Position numbers and translations under genes: made by a program. A DNA stretch of 64,000 bases from Phytoseiulus persimilis (lineage: Eukaryota > Arthropoda > Arachnida > Mesostigmata > Phytoseiidae), in NCBI GenBank assembly GCA_037576195.1, contig CM075104.1:1370775-1434774 (forward strand), in the 5' to 3' direction. The notes beneath the pieces were generated by a model, which had not been told where the DNA came from, did not search any database, and was given only the letters and a program-made list of their open reading frames with translations. Shown piece after piece: positions 35,563 through 46,212 of the stretch (within the stretch, counting starts at the first letter, position 1; each line of letters begins with the position of its first letter).

Positions 35563-37212
35563 CTAGCCGGCCTTCGGCCGACTACGCTGGCCGACCCGTC
35601 CCTTGCTTCGGGAGTCTACTGCTAACAGACATACATTGCCTTACATGTAGTGTCATGAGACCTTCGGGAGTGGCCACCGATTCTCGAAAGGATTCTGACC
35701 TGGAATCGAGGCACTGTTTGTTTGTTTGTCCTCAATAGGCTCCTCCGGTATTGATCGGATCGACTTGGAACAAACTGCATAATGTAGGGCGACTCACCCC
35801 TTCCCCCTCCCCTCCTCCCCCCCTCGCGATTCACCCAAACTTTGACCCCTTCCATTCTGTCACCCGCATCCAAATTCTGACGATAAGCTGCACCGCCCCG
35901 TTATGACGCCAGCCAGACTCTTGGGCCTCATCCCATCGTCATCGGATATCCTTCCCCACTACCTCTCCTATACATCCATCATAAAAATACCTGGAGGGGT
36001 GATCCCGAGACCAATCTGGCTATTATTTCCCAACTCTGGAGGGGTGATTCCGAGACCAATCTGGCCATTAGTTTCCAACTCTGGAGGGGTGATTACGAGA
36101 CCAATCTGGCTATTATTTCCCAACTCTGGAGGGGTGATTACGAGACCAATCTGGCCATTAGTTTCCAACTCTGGAGGGGTGATTCCGGGACCAATCTGGC
36201 CATTACTTTCCAACTCTGGAGGGGTGATTCCGAGACCAATCTGGCCATTAGTTTCCAACTCTGGAGGGGTGATTACGAGACCAATATGGCCATTACTTTC
36301 CAACTCTGGAGGGGTGATTCAGAGACCAATCTGGCCATTACTTTCCAACTCTGGAGAGGTGATTCCGGGACCAATCTGGCCATCACTTTCCAACTCTGGA
36401 GGGGTGATTCCGGTACCAATCTAGCCATTACTTTCCAACTCTGGAGGGGTGATTCCGAGACCAATCTGGCCATTACTTTCCAACTCTGGAGGGGTGATTC
36501 CGAGACCAATCTGGCCATCACTTTCCAACTCTGGAGAGGTGATTACGAGACCAATCTGGCCATTACTTTCCAACTCTGGAGGGGTGATTCAGAGACCAAT
36601 CTGGCCATTACTTTCCAACTCTGGAGAGGTGATTCCGGGACCAATCTGGCCATCACTTTCCAACTCTGGAGGGGTGATTCCGGTACCAATCTACCCATTA
36701 CTTTCCAACTCTGGAGGGGTGATTCCGGTACCAATCTAGCCATTACTTTCCAACTCTGGAGGGGTGATTCCGGTACCAATCTAGCCATTACTTTCCAACT
36801 CTGGAGGGGTGATTCCGAGACCAATCTGAGCATTACTTCCCAACTCTGGAGGGGTGATTCCGAGACCGATCTGAGCATTACTTTTCAACTCTGGAGGGGT
36901 GATTCCGAGACCAATCTGAGCATTACTTCCCAACTCTGGAGGGGTGATTCCGAGACCAATCTGAGCATTACTTCCCAACTCTGGAGGGGTGATTCCGGGA
37001 TCGATCTGAGCATTACTTCTCGAAACCCTAATGCTGACCCAGTGAAGAGAAGGAAAAGTGCCTCGATCCCAGGTCAGAATCCTATCGAGAATCGGTGGCC
37101 ACCCCCGAAGGTGTCCCGATGACACCGCATGTTAGGCAAGGTGTGTCTGTCAGCAGTAGACTCCCAAAGCAAGGGACGGGCCAGCCAGCGTAGTCGGCCG
37201 AAGGCCGGCTAG
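35563..37212. mobile_element. 1.65-kb element: 154-bp inverted ends around a 45-bp minisatellite
   Basis: Left (35563-35716) and right (37059-37212) ends are long inverted repeats. Both start at the outside with CTAGCCGGCCTTCGGCCGAC, then TACGCTGG, CCCGTCCCTTGCTT, GGAGTCTACTGCT, TGGCCACCGATTCTCGA and ATCGAGGCAC. Each outer edge is a perfect hairpin (GGCC-TTC-GGCC or its complement) next to CTAG, and the base beyond CTAG is T in the outward direction. That resembles a Helitron 3' terminus (hairpin, then CTRR, then T). Two such ends facing outwards, plus the internal tandem array, fit a nonautonomous Helitron/Helentron-like or foldback element. No coding capacity except the chance-open repeats. 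Confidence 0.75.
35991..37020 (+). repeat. 45-bp minisatellite, about 23 units
   Basis: The unit consensus begins GGAGGGGTGATTCCGAGACC, then AATCTGGCCATTACTTTCC, then AACTCT. Because 45 is divisible by three, several frames stay open through the array and encode 15-residue repeats. Variant units (TTACGAGACC, TTCCGGGACC, TTCAGAGACC, TTCCGGTACC) recur in a partly periodic order: a block near 36245-36440 reappears about 240-300 bp later. This suggests duplication of multi-unit segments. Related single units occur at 57.97-58.13 kb. Confidence 0.95.
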
Positions 37213-37227
37213 TATATATATAAAATG

Positions 37228-37333
37228 ATAGCCGCACACAAACTGCTTTTTGGTTATCATCCAATCTAAGTTTTTCTCCGCGAGCGACTACCAGCGATGT
37301 GCGGCTATTATTCGACCGATAGCCGCACACCCC
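37228..37333. repeat. GCCGCACA inverted repeat cluster
   Basis: ATAGCCGCACA at 37228 pairs with TGTGCGGCTAT at 37298-37308, about 60 bp apart. A third copy, ATAGCCGCACACCCC, follows at 37319. A related pair, GTGTGCGGTTA and TTAACCGCACCC, lies at about 38772-38836. Possibly very small MITEs. Confidence 0.55.
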
Positions 37334-37995
37334 GTAACTTCATCGGTTCTGAAATTCGGATGCCGCTGGGAATTCACAATCTGCCCGCCTCTCCGTCCCA
37401 GCGATATAGACAAGAAGTTGTGAGAACTAGCAGCTAGGCCCGAAACTGGAGTTTGTGATGGAAGCTAGCCCCTACTGACAGGAAATTTCGCTCTGAAGTT
37501 TCGCTTCTCAGGAAAATGAGGACACCGATGTCGGGCGGACTTCGCCAAGATGATGGGGGAGATCCGTAACCACTCTGATGAGTCTGCAATATCAAAATTC
37601 ATTTTTCTCTTCGGAAGGTATCGGGATCACTGAGACATGAAACACCTTTTCCTTCTGATCGGAGGGCGAGAAATTCCAAAGGATCCGAGACTCTCTTAGA
37701 GGCAAAACGTTCGCCGCTCATGTGGTGCAGATGTATTTCTCCTTAGAGCTGGTTGATCAGAGGTATCCAAGAGCATCGCCATTTCGGGATACAAGCGGTC
37801 GCCTTATCGAGTTGAGTTTCTCGACAAGTGAAACGCCGCGGGTGAGCTCTGAGAGATGAGCGCTGCACTCGAATGCAGGGAATTCAACATTTAAATCGGA
37901 ACAAGGAAGTGGGAGAATCACTTCGAGAATAATTCTATATTGGAAACAGATGAGATCACCACTGGACGCGCACCCTGTCGATCACGCCTGGATCA
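37334..37995. other. Gap, nothing recognised
   Basis: About 660 bp with no recognisable coding or repeat sequence. Confidence 0.45.
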
Positions 37996-38457
37996 TTAAC
38001 GGGGCTTCGTCAGAAGATTGCTGACTAGAGACCTCAATTTGGCGACAGTCAGGTTCTCGGGCCCCGGGAAACGAGCAGAAAGGACGGCACAGATCTCTCG
38101 CGATCGAGCACAACTCGGAATCTTCTTCGTCCGGAGCTCTTCTGGAATCTGCTCCTTGAGATATTCGATGATTTCATGGGTCCTCTGTATGCGTAGTGCC
38201 GATCGGCGCTTGGAGAAACGTCGGCTCCTCTTCGAAAGTTGGAGACGTCGAGTTCTACTCACCAGCTTCGCCTGCCCCACATCTTCATTCGATCCTGCCA
38301 TCGTATTCGGATTTGGGCCGCTTGCGGAATGCTCGTCGGGCGTTCTGCTCATTGTGCACACGGTCCCCTTCTCCCATAATTTTTCCAAGCTCTCTCGTCC
38401 TGTCGACTCCACAAGCGCGCACCATATCGATGACTTAATGTGCATTGCCGTGTTCAT
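37996..38457 (-). CDS. Hypothetical basic protein or exon (153 codons)
   Basis: Complete minus-strand frame from ATG to stop. The C-terminal 100 residues are strongly basic and helical (LQLSKRSRRFSKRRSALRIQ, THEIIEYLKEQIPEEL) and end AKLRSLVSNLLTKPR. I do not recognise it. It resembles the DNA- or RNA-binding tails of transposon ORFs or small regulators. The opposite strand carries a comparably long frame (38018-38575), so it may be chance. Confidence 0.3.
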   Translation of the reverse strand: MNTAMHIKSSIWCALVESTGRESLEKLWEKGTVCTMSRTPDEHSASGPNPNTMAGSNEDVGQAKLVSRTRRLQLSKRSRRFSKRRSALRIQRTHEIIEYLKEQIPEELRTKKIPSCARSREICAVLSARFPGPENLTVAKLRSLVSNLLTKPR

Positions 38458-38771
38458 TGATTATATGACGGGAGAAATATTAGACGAGCTTTCCGCAGAA
38501 ATGAGCCTTTCTTCTCTGGCTCAGTTTGGCCTTCGAGCTACGGGTAGAAACCGATGCTCAGCGCGAACAATCTGACGGATTCCCCGTTGCGGATTGTCTT
38601 CCTTCACAGACGACGGCATTTTTGATCGAATAGGTTCAAGTAAAATTATGGATCAAGTGAGCAGAGGCCTCAGTTCCCCACAGATTACTCGAATATGAGA
38701 TAAATCGGCTCTTCCGGACCAGCAGACAAATGATTCCGACTTCGTTTTCACACCCATGATCTCGAAATTGG

Positions 38772-38836
38772 GTGTGCGGTTATCATTTTTTGTATCGAAG
38801 CAAATAAGTCGCGAAAGACACGTTAACCGCACCCAG
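38772..38836. repeat. GTGTGCGGTTA inverted repeat
   Basis: GGTGTGCGGTTATC is followed after about 45 bp by GTTAACCGCACCC. The arms match those at 37.23-37.33 kb apart from a C/T change in the core. Confidence 0.5.
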
Positions 38837-39030
38837 GTGCGGTTGTCGAAGGGGTAAGTATATGTACCCCCTCGCTATCCGCACTCGGAAGACTCGTGTC
38901 CTGCGACCGCTAAACGCGGAACCGCCCGACTTGGAAGATGCCGCCCCTCCACTGATTTCCCCTGACGTCACATTTTTGGAAGCAGCTTCGTCAGTGTCAG
39001 CAAACTCAAGTCCAACTAGCCCTGGTCTGA

Positions 39031-41558
39031 TTATCGGGAAGGTTTCCATCCCTCGCGACGTGGATGCTCGAACAATGAGAGACTTTTTTTTGTTTTCTCT
39101 TCCCTTTTATTTTCCGTTACAGACTCCGCTGACGAAAGAGTACTACTGTTCTCCGCGAACTCTTGGATGACGCTCTCGAAGTCGAGCTTCTTCGTCAGCT
39201 GGTGCTCGACTGAGAGGATGGCAAGGCTGTTGAGACGCTGAGCGCCCATGGTTGACCGGAGATAGGTTTTTATCAACTTCAGTTTGGAGAAACTCCGCTC
39301 GCAACGCTGATCCCGACAGTCAGGAAGATCCGAGTTGGAATCACGATGTTCGCAAGTGAATTCCCGAGCTCGTATTTCCGTATGAAATGTAGAAGGTCGA
39401 GTGGGCCTCCGTCTAAGATTCGTTTCCTCTCTCCAGACTTGGCAGAATTATTCAAACTTTGGAGTCTAGTTCTTTCGATCTTGAATTCCTCTTCGTCTTC
39501 CTTGTGATCCGTAAGGTCACAGTGATAATCACTATTGAGGAGATTGCAGGGATTCAAAACATTGAAATCTCCAGCGATTTTGCGGACTTGATCAAATCGC
39601 GACTCGATTTCCTCGATAATTCTGTTCAGTGCTCTCGACATATCTTGCTCCAAATCTTCGTCGAAAGGCAGTAGAGAATTCCTTCGACGCAGAGGAATAG
39701 AGATATCGTTTTCCTCGCAGTGATTTCGTGCGCATACGATGGCATTCTTGACGAGTTCGTCTCGATTCTCGAGAAAGAAGCTACTCAGGGATTTGAGCCT
39801 CAGAACACACTGGTGCAAGTCCAGCCCTTTTTTCTGCAGGTATTTCTGCGTATCGTTGAGCTCTCTCAAGACCGGCTCCCAGAGGTTAAGAAATACCAGG
39901 AATTGATAATTTCGAAGGAGAGAGAGTCCTGAGAGTTTATTCAAGACCTCAAGGAGCTTCGAGAAATGTCGCTTCACTGCGCTTACCGCGTCGCCTCTTG
40001 CCCTCCAACGGGTATCGATGACGCGCTTTACATTGCCCGTCGCTGCAGTAAGAGCATCCCAATGATGAGTAGATCCAGAGAAGAAGCAGAATAGCTTCTC
40101 GATCGTCGCGAAAAAACTCGCGGATTTCCCGGATGCTGAAGCCGCGTGTAGACCCGCTAGATTCAGCGAATGATTGCAGCAAGCGATGAACTCTGCACGC
40201 GGATTGACATCTCTGATCCTAGCTTGGACTCCAGGACGACAACCAGCCTCAACGGACGCATTGTCGTAGGCCTGGCCTCGGCAATTCTGTAGGTCGAGAG
40301 CATCGTTCGCTAGAATCATTGCTGTGATGCCAGCCGCGTCTTTGTTCTTGGTTTCAACAAATCCGACGGAGGACTCCATAACCTTGACGTTCTTCCCTTC
40401 CAAGACGACGTATCGCAATACTTGACTGGTCTGGTCCCTGTGCGAGATGTCTGGAGTACTATCGAATATCATTGCGTAATATTTCGGTGCTCTCACTTGT
40501 TGTATGATATGATTTCGAACACATTAGCCAAGTTTTTCAATGAACTTGTTCTGGGTACGGTTGGACAGGTGGGTCACGCGTCTTGTCTTCGATAGTTGGC
40601 CTCTGACAAGATGCTCGCGGAGCGCGGGATCCCTTTTAGCCATGAGATGGACGAGCTCGATGGAATTTCCTCGGCTGAATTCACCGCCAAAAATCAACGT
40701 CGTAAATATTTTTCTCACAATGGCCCCGGAAAGCCGAGTTCTGAAGAGCCAGATACTTGATTATATCTACTAATGTACGAAGTATTTCTTTACTTTCCTC
40801 TAAATCATCTGCCGCTGTCTTTTCTCGTCGGTAGTCTCGTTACGATCGAACCTGATGCGGAATTCCTCCCACTTGGTGAGTGCATCCTGATGAGTTGGGC
40901 TTGCTTCGTGCTCCGGAACTTCCGGGTTCAATTTTCACCATTTTTGGAAACCCTCTTTCGAACTGAACTTGCAAAAGCTTTCCCGACTGAAGAGCCGACA
41001 GCAGAAGCAGAAGAGGGCAGATTTTGACGGAGAATACACCGTACAATTTCTCAATATTTTCTCGCCATTCTGGTTCCTTCGGAAAAACCAATCTCTGGTC
41101 AGACGACGGTCTTGCCCTTTAGTTTGTTCACCGGGACGCGTCGCTTTCTCGAAATCAAAATCCAGGTTCTGGAGAGAGACCATATCGCGGCGGATGAGGG
41201 TACCTCGGAGTTTCTCACTGATTCTGTCGGGCCAAAGACCGATGTCCGTCAGCGAAAGTGAGAGCTCAAAGTCCTGGGCCACATGTTGCCCTGAATCGAA
41301 CGAGACCTCCCGGACTGGAGAATCTTCTCCCTGGTCACTTCGTGGCTGTGCGGGGAAACCGTCACTGAGCTCAACTCTCTGAGCCTCACTCACGACAGAT
41401 TCCACTTGCCTTGCTGAGCCGCCACGGAGTTGCGGACTAACCGGGTTCGACACCAGTTCGCTGGTACTTCGGTCTGCAGTATAACAGACATTTTCGGAGG
41501 ATACGTTACGGGTATCGCCGGTTGCTGACGCGTTGGCATTACTGGAAGCTTTAGCCAT
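39031..41558 (-). pseudogene. hAT transposase, TTF finger / DUF4371 type (ZMYM6-like), broken
   Basis: From the N-terminus: a TTF-type zinc finger (41.1-41.15 kb, RNCTVYSPSKSALFCFCCRLF), a frameshift near 40.95 kb, a linker in another frame ending LIFGGEFSRGNSIELVHLMA and RTQNKFIEKLG (40718-40524), then the long RNase H-like DUF4371 domain (40496-39279). The last contains the first catalytic Asp in MIFDSTPDISHRDQ, the CRGQAYDNASVEAG signature, FIACCNHSLNLAG and DTRWRARGDAV. After another frameshift near 39.28 kb comes the C-terminal dimerisation segment KLIKTYLRSTMGAQRLNSLAIL (39276-39031). It is nearly full length, with three or more frame breaks. The GC-rich GCCGCCCGGGGCGGACCGCC at 41862-41881 is typical of the ends of this family, so the 5' terminus lies there. 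Confidence 0.85.
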
Positions 41559-41844
41559 AGCCCCTTGTGTTTAGCCATTTCCCTTGACACGTTTCATGCC
41601 CAACTGAACTTTCTTGTTGACTTTCTCAACTCGATTAACAAACGAACGGCTACGTCACTACGCAAAACTATTAGTAAACGGCTCTGCCTAGGTTTCTACG
41701 CCTTGGCTCGAATCGTAAGTCCAACGGTTTGGGGAGAGGGGTCTTAAAAGACGACGAAATTGAACTGAAATCTTGATGCGGAGCTTTCTCGCAAGCGTGA
41801 ATTTTTTTATTGATGCCGGAACTTGTGACAGGGAAAAATGACAA

Positions 41845-41882
41845 TGCCGCCCCCGGAAAGTGCCGCCCGGGGCGGACCGCCT
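41845..41882 (-). mobile_element. Subterminal end of the TTF-type hAT element (truncated)
   Basis: Two GCCGCCC units are followed by GGGGCGGACCGCC. The expected outermost part (ending ACGCCACTG) is missing, so the 5' end of this hAT copy is truncated by a few tens of bases. Confidence 0.5.
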
Positions 41883-42860
41883 CTGTTGATTTACTCCCCG
41901 ATGATCATATACTGGGGACGCTTGGGCACAAGGAACTGTCTCTGTTGTTCCGTTCTTCCATGCCAAAGCTGCTCTGCATGTACGAAAAGATGCGCTGTTT
42001 GCGTGGAGAGGGAGACATGATGCGCAATGAGTACAGGACCATGGGTGATGACGTAGAGCTGGCGCTGATCGATTCATTTGAGGTTGGTTACTCGGGCGGA
42101 CGGAATGGGGCCAAGATCCTCTCTTCCTCATAATTCGGATGGGCTAGCTTTCGCACCAAGGATTTCTCTCAATTTACACACTAGGGCCGACCCAATCGTT
42201 TATCAAATAGACATCAAGTCTCTGATTGATAAAAGTAATTCCCGGCGACAGCTCCGAGGATATTTTCCTCGATCTCAACGGGACAGTCTTGTTTCAAACG
42301 GAAGATATCGCGGGGAGCAATGATCGTATCAGATTAGGGGGCTCGGTTCTCATGGCCGATATTGGTTCCCACCCGTCAGAGAGACCGCTGACTCTCGATA
42401 TGCAATATACGAGGGGTGCGAACCCAAAGATAGCCCCAGAAATATTGCGGTGGAGCAAACTTCCGGCAGTGCCTCAGGCGGTGAATGATCTCCCTCCTCT
42501 CGAAAGAATCGTGGATCTGATCCGCTGGTTCGAGCCAAGACCTGGAGTTGCATAGGCTATGAGCAGGCAAGTGGATAATGTATCGCAATCCTTGCAGCCA
42601 GGTAGAGCCATTCATCAAGTTTTCAGCCGATACCATCATAATACAAGCGCTTCATTTTTGCATAAAGGTATATGAGTTTCGATCGTCAGGGGGGACAAGG
42701 TTCACGGACATTGTCTCATGCCGTGGGATATGTCCTCGTGACCCTCCAGGGAAACAAGTTCTTAGCTTCTCCATTCCTCGCTATGAGCTTGGGACGATAT
42801 ATCACAAAAGCTCTCGTTTTCGTTCCTACAATATCGAAAAGCCGGTTACAAAAGTCGTCA
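41883..42860. other. 1 kb without recognised genes
   Basis: A plus-strand frame (42226-42555, containing IFLDLNGTVLFQTED) has no recognisable family. A short (CT)n run is at about 42909-42926. Confidence 0.35.
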
Positions 42861-43262
42861 TTACGCACAATTTATCCTGTAAAACACTTTGCGATCGATC
42901 GCTTCAAACTCTCTCTCTCTCTCTTTGAGTCGATACGGTCCACAGAGTTTTTGTCGCACTCGCCGTCGGAAGCGATCGTACACAGTCTGTAACAAGCGCT
43001 TGTCTCGTTTTAGTCGAGGGTTCCAAACGGGTGAACAGTATGTGAGCAAGGGGAGAACATAGATACGAGAGAGGCGCACATAAACCCTGACGTCGGTGAG
43101 AGCGAAAGCCCTTGGAATGAAGTTGGCCTGCCTACTCGCATTGCTGACAGTCTCTCTCGTGAGCTCACTTGAGTCGAAGTCAGAATTCATTATAACCCCA
43201 AGATAACGGGCGCGCGTGGCGGTCAGCAGCTTCTTACCGTTGATCTTGTACTCATATTTCAC
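42861..43262 (-). pseudogene. Non-LTR reverse transcriptase C-terminal fragment (Jockey/CR1-like)
   Basis: The minus strand reads YEYKINGKKLLTATRARYLGVIMNSDF, then YVLPLLTYCSPVWNPRLKRD and CGPYRLKERE. The R-x-L-G-V-x-M/D motif after the palm and the L-P-x-L-x-Y-C-S-P-V-W-N-P thumb motif are hallmarks of Jockey/CR1-type elements. This family differs from the YDNSRGS elements. The palm itself (FADD) is missing upstream. A single open frame of 133 codons is retained, ending at a stop in the CT-rich stretch. Confidence 0.75.
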
Positions 43263-45367
43263 ATCAGCAGCAGGAAGTTCTCATGTCGATGCCAGATAAT
43301 TCACATTCCCTTCGTTACAGACTCGATGCCAGCCCCGGAATGGCTCTCTGACGAATGAAGCAATCCTTGAGCAGAGTGTCCGAGTCCTCAGCGATGCAGC
43401 ATTTGTAATTGATTTATTTCTCCAAAATCTACGTCACACCTGGGATGCTCTGAGGTGTTCGCAAATCATAGAATCATCGTTGTACTCCCAAGATGTTTGA
43501 AGTTCAGAGCAATCGAGATCATGGAATATAAGGAGCTCCCTTCCAGAAGATCCTCATGATAGAGAATACAGTCTCGGTGTTCTCCAGAGACTGGATATAT
43601 TACTGCTCATTGCGGCAGTCATTTAACGCAAGCACGAAGTGAAATAGTCAAAGATGGACCTCTTCGGATTCCGAGAAAGCACACGATAAAACAGATCCAG
43701 GCTTTGGCAAGATGACCCCGGACCTTTGAAGCTGGAGAATTGACAAGAACCTTCACGGATCAGCGTCCATGGAGAATCGGCCGAAGGGATGTCGGCTGCC
43801 ATTGTGATCGCAGACGCAGAACAGCCTGCCATGTTCATCCTTCGTCGGTGTCGGTATGGATCCGCGAATGAGCAGCTATGCTTGTGAATCAACAGCATTT
43901 AATACCATCGGGAGTCCTTTGCTTTCACAGGCTCTAGACTCCGATGGGTATCGTACCTGAACCCTGAGAGATCTGTACGTGATCTTTCCAGCTATCAATG
44001 CACGTTTGCCTCTGGAGGGTCGCGACTAAACCGCAGTCGGCGAAGATATTCAGAGAACCGGCCACGGGCTCCCGAGGCCCCGGAAAAGCGGACGAATCCA
44101 CGGAAGCTTCTTGGCTCCCTAAGGCGTGATACCGGGACGAGTCCCGAGAGAAACGACGAGTCGAGTGAGGTGCCCTACTAACTCACCGCAGCTTTATTGT
44201 TCTCCCATCTCTCAGGCCTTCTGATGAGCGCTTCAAGAATAATGTATGCTCGTGGGACGCGAAAGTCCAGCTCACTCATATTCCATTCATGTTTAGCTTT
44301 CACTCATGTCTCACTCATATACCTCATCAGTTATTTTCACCCGGTTCTCACCCCTCGTTCATTGATTTTGATTTTCATCCTCGAACCTTTTCTCGAGAGT
44401 TTTCGCATTAAGAAATAGAGCTTGGTAGTGATGGCTTCTGAGCTGGTTACTCAGCCGAGCCTCGTTATTTACCGTCGGCGGCTCGGGTTCCGGGAACGCT
44501 GCTTTACTCTTCGCACGGGCGTTCGAGTATGTGGTACTGCAGTTGCATTTGCAAGCAGAACCAAGATTCTGATCATGATGAGATCAGAGCGGTGGGTCAG
44601 ATTCCTACCACTGACGCCAGCGCCTCAGCCAACTACTTGCGCTATCACTCCCAGAATGGCTGCCATGGTTTCCCATTTTCTCCCAGTCTCGGTGCCACAG
44701 AAAGCCGCTCCTAGAACGTCTACGAGGAGTAGTATGTGATTGAACCCGATGAGGGGGGCCGGTGTTACGGATCTTTCCCCTGCGTTGGATACTCGCACGC
44801 CACTGCATAAGGTATGCGGGACTCAGTCGACGAGGCCGCTCCCACGGTCAAGTTCCCGTTCATATCCACAGCGTGTGTTTGAATGGCGACTTGATTATCT
44901 CCCGTTGACTCGGACGCGAGTCTGTTACGATCAGAGGCGGACCGTGGGAGGCGAAGAGGGGCGTCCGTGCCAGGCGGCACCTTTCGGTGTTCAGATATTG
45001 TCGGCACCGATTTTCAGATTAGCAGTAACGAGGCGCAATGAGAACGTGCTCCCCGCGTCATGCCTCTGTATTTATATCAAGGTTCCGTCAACCGGACGGG
45101 TTTCACCGTTATCCCGAGCGATTCCGTGTATAACTTTGAGTTATGTGGACCAAACTTCCGAACAATTCATTATGCTCTGATCTTCCAGATACCTCTCTTG
45201 AGCATCGAGACATCTCTCGAATCGAGGCGAAGCTGCGGGTCGCTTGGGGCGCAGCTTCTCAGAGGGCGGCGGTTACAAGGATGGGCTGAATAGGATCTGA
45301 AATGGCTTTCCGAGCCGGATTCCTCGAGACCCTTCAAAGGGTTCCGATTTCGGAGGATCATAACAGA
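43263..45367. other. 2.1 kb without recognised genes
   Basis: No domain was recognised on either strand. Open frames at 44422-44739 and 44740-45180 are low-information. Confidence 0.4.
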
Positions 45368-45451
45368 CTAGCCGGTCTCCGGACGACTACGCTGGTTGAC
45401 CCGTCCCTTGCTCCGGGAGTATACTGCTGACAGACACACATTGCCTCACCG
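45368..45451 (+). repeat. Solo end of the minisatellite-element family
   Basis: CTAGCCGGTCTCCGGACGAC, then TACGCTGGTTGACCCGTCCC, TTGCTCCGGGAGTATACTGC and TGACAGACACACATTGCC match the outer 80 bp of the 35.6-37.2 kb element. The base before CTAG is A (outward CTAG|T), as at the other two ends. The apex hairpin is substituted to CCGG-TCT-CCGG. Confidence 0.8.
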
Positions 45452-46212
45452 ACCGCGGGGAGTGTGCTGAGATAGATCCCGGTACCACCTCTTTAGACTC
45501 CCAAAAGTATGGTTAGATTGACCTCGAAATTCCTTCTCCAGATCTCTGAGAATATGGTCAAATTTGTCCTGGAAGCACCTCCATTGTGCCCTCCGTCCTC
45601 TTGAAACACAACATGCCACCGGTTTCATGACGATCCGATCAACCGAGTGGAAGTCCTGCTGGGAGTATTTCCCTTGCTCGTATTCGAGAAACACGTGTCG
45701 GTAAGTTTCGGCGACCACATCGGGCAAATTTGGTGGCGATGGAATGGAAGCGGATGTGTTGTCTAGATCTGATCCTTAGCATTCCAGCCCTGGCGAGGAC
45801 TTGTAGACGACTGCCCCGAAAGTTATCTCACGATTCCATTTTGAGACGTCTCGTCTCTTTGGATTGTCGATATAGGCCTTATGTGTATAAAATCGTGAGG
45901 CAGTTACTAAACGAGAAAATTGAATATTCACCCGATAAATATGACATAGCTAGACTTCAACTGATGTTTTCAATTGCGCCGAGTAGAGTTTATGGCAGAA
46001 AATCGCGCCAGGAAATTCTCCCCGAGCTTGTTCACCTGTCAGGCGGGCCTGTCGAGTCCGACTGCCCTAACCATTGTTCAGCTTCGGAGAGACTTCAGAT
46101 TCTCAGAGCGGAGCTTCCGGTTCCTTTGGTTCACGATCGATCCTCACTATGTCCACCGAGCAGTCTCCATGTCAGGCAAAATGGAAAGGAAGGTATACGA
46201 AGCAGAAAATAG
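45446..46212. other. Two divergent unidentified ORFs
   Basis: A minus-strand frame (45727-45446, with RRAQWRCFQDKFDHILRDLEKEFRG) and a plus-strand frame starting 3 bp away (45730-46212, with YVYKIVRQLLNEKIEYSPDK) look more protein-like than their surroundings but match nothing I know. They abut the solo element end, so they could be internal parts of a larger relative of that family. Confidence 0.25.

Noticed and set aside
35991..37020. Possible CRISPR array (regular 45-bp period)
   Set aside because: The whole unit repeats with no unique spacers, and the context is eukaryotic. It is a minisatellite.
36286..37122. 278-codon repetitive open frame
   Set aside because: It arises from the 45-bp minisatellite, whose unit is a multiple of three. 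It starts inside the array and has no independent evidence of coding.
38860..38960. 3' terminal repeat of the TTF-type hAT (GCCGCCC units near 38.9 kb)
   Set aside because: Two GC-rich units resemble the 5' subterminal block, but orientation and spacing could not be made consistent by eye.
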